This document shows, piece by piece, positions 24,446-24,563 of a stretch of 24,563 bases of DNA. The notes under the pieces were generated by a model, which saw only the letters and a program-made list of their open reading frames with translations, searched no databases and was not told the origin of the DNA. The first letter of the stretch is position 1, and each line of letters opens with the position of its first letter. This DNA comes from an uncultured Prevotella sp. (GTDB lineage: Bacteria; Bacteroidota; Bacteroidia; Bacteroidales; Bacteroidaceae). The stretch covers positions 1-24,563 of the forward strand of contig CAAGGA010000003.1 in NCBI GenBank assembly GCA_900769275.1. Reading direction: 5' to 3'. Position numbers and translations under genes: made by a program.

Positions 24446-24563
24446 AGGTGGGTTCTATTAATTCCCACCGTCAAAAATGTTAATTATGTAGGTTTGACGT
24501 TTTGTCATCTTTTGGTTTCTTTTCGGTACAAATCGTAAGTCTCATCGGTCACGTAGCCCGCTA
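24446..24563 (+). repeat. Second, internally shortened copy of the inverted-repeat element (cut by window end)
   Basis: Three blocks match the element at 15541-15981 in the same order. 24446-24463 matches 15544-15561 exactly; 24464-24541 matches 15619-15696 with a few differences; 24543-24560 matches 15773-15790. Two internal segments of about 57 and 76 bp are missing. The CGTCAAA / TTTGACG inverted pair is kept (24469-24475, 24494-24500) although its loop differs. Loss of the first segment places GGTGGG (24447-24452) next to CCCACC (24464-24469), creating a new hairpin. It starts 18 bases after the flavodiiron stop. The right end lies outside the window. Confidence 0.85.

Overview
The window looks like chromosome from a Prevotella-like member of the Bacteroidales. 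The reasons are the repeated TAnnTTTG (-7) and TTTG (-33) promoter signature, the absence of clear Shine-Dalgarno sites, the Bacteroidetes-specific families (DUF4230, DUF4450, DUF4491, DUF4890, DUF5686, DUF3943) and moderate GC. No tRNA, rRNA, CRISPR array, prophage or transposase gene was found. The genus is an inference.

Layout. 1-838: 3' part of a class I mannose-6-phosphate isomerase. 839-1483: noncoding, with a 22-bp tandem/inverted repeat and the promoter and hairpin leader of the ribosomal protein S1 gene (1484-3259), which ends at a strong bidirectional terminator. 3397-9202: a run of minus-strand genes. These are a UbiA-family prenyltransferase, a rubredoxin (54 aa) behind rubrerythrin, a large LA_2272-repeat/DUF3943 outer-membrane protein behind a small DUF4491 membrane protein, and a QueD-like protein with a zinc ribbon behind thioredoxin. 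9395-15111: a two-gene minus-strand pectin module, a secreted GH28-GH105 fusion followed by a secreted DUF4450/six-hairpin protein. It has a promoter whose -33 box sits inside a palindrome.

15112-16019: the main accessory noncoding region. It holds a candidate small RNA with a complete promoter, two hairpins and an intrinsic terminator, then a 441-bp element with 76-bp terminal inverted repeats. A shortened relative of this element starts at 24446 and runs off the window. 16020-19459: an ATP-grasp gene followed after 2 nt by a DUF5686 outer-membrane protein. 19796-20284: DUF4890 protein (minus). 20428-23116: two overlapping DUF4230 genes and an AGCS sodium/amino-acid symporter, probably one operon with an almost leaderless first gene. 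23267-24427: flavodiiron protein.

How the genes work together. Rubrerythrin, rubredoxin and the flavodiiron protein form a peroxide and oxygen reduction set typical of anaerobes. The two secreted pectin enzymes should act in succession on plant pectin, but no SusC/SusD pair or regulator is in view. I see no complete novel defence or biosynthetic system. The best leads are the inverted-repeat element, the small-RNA candidate, the ATP-grasp/DUF5686 pair and the QueD-like protein that lacks its usual cysteine.
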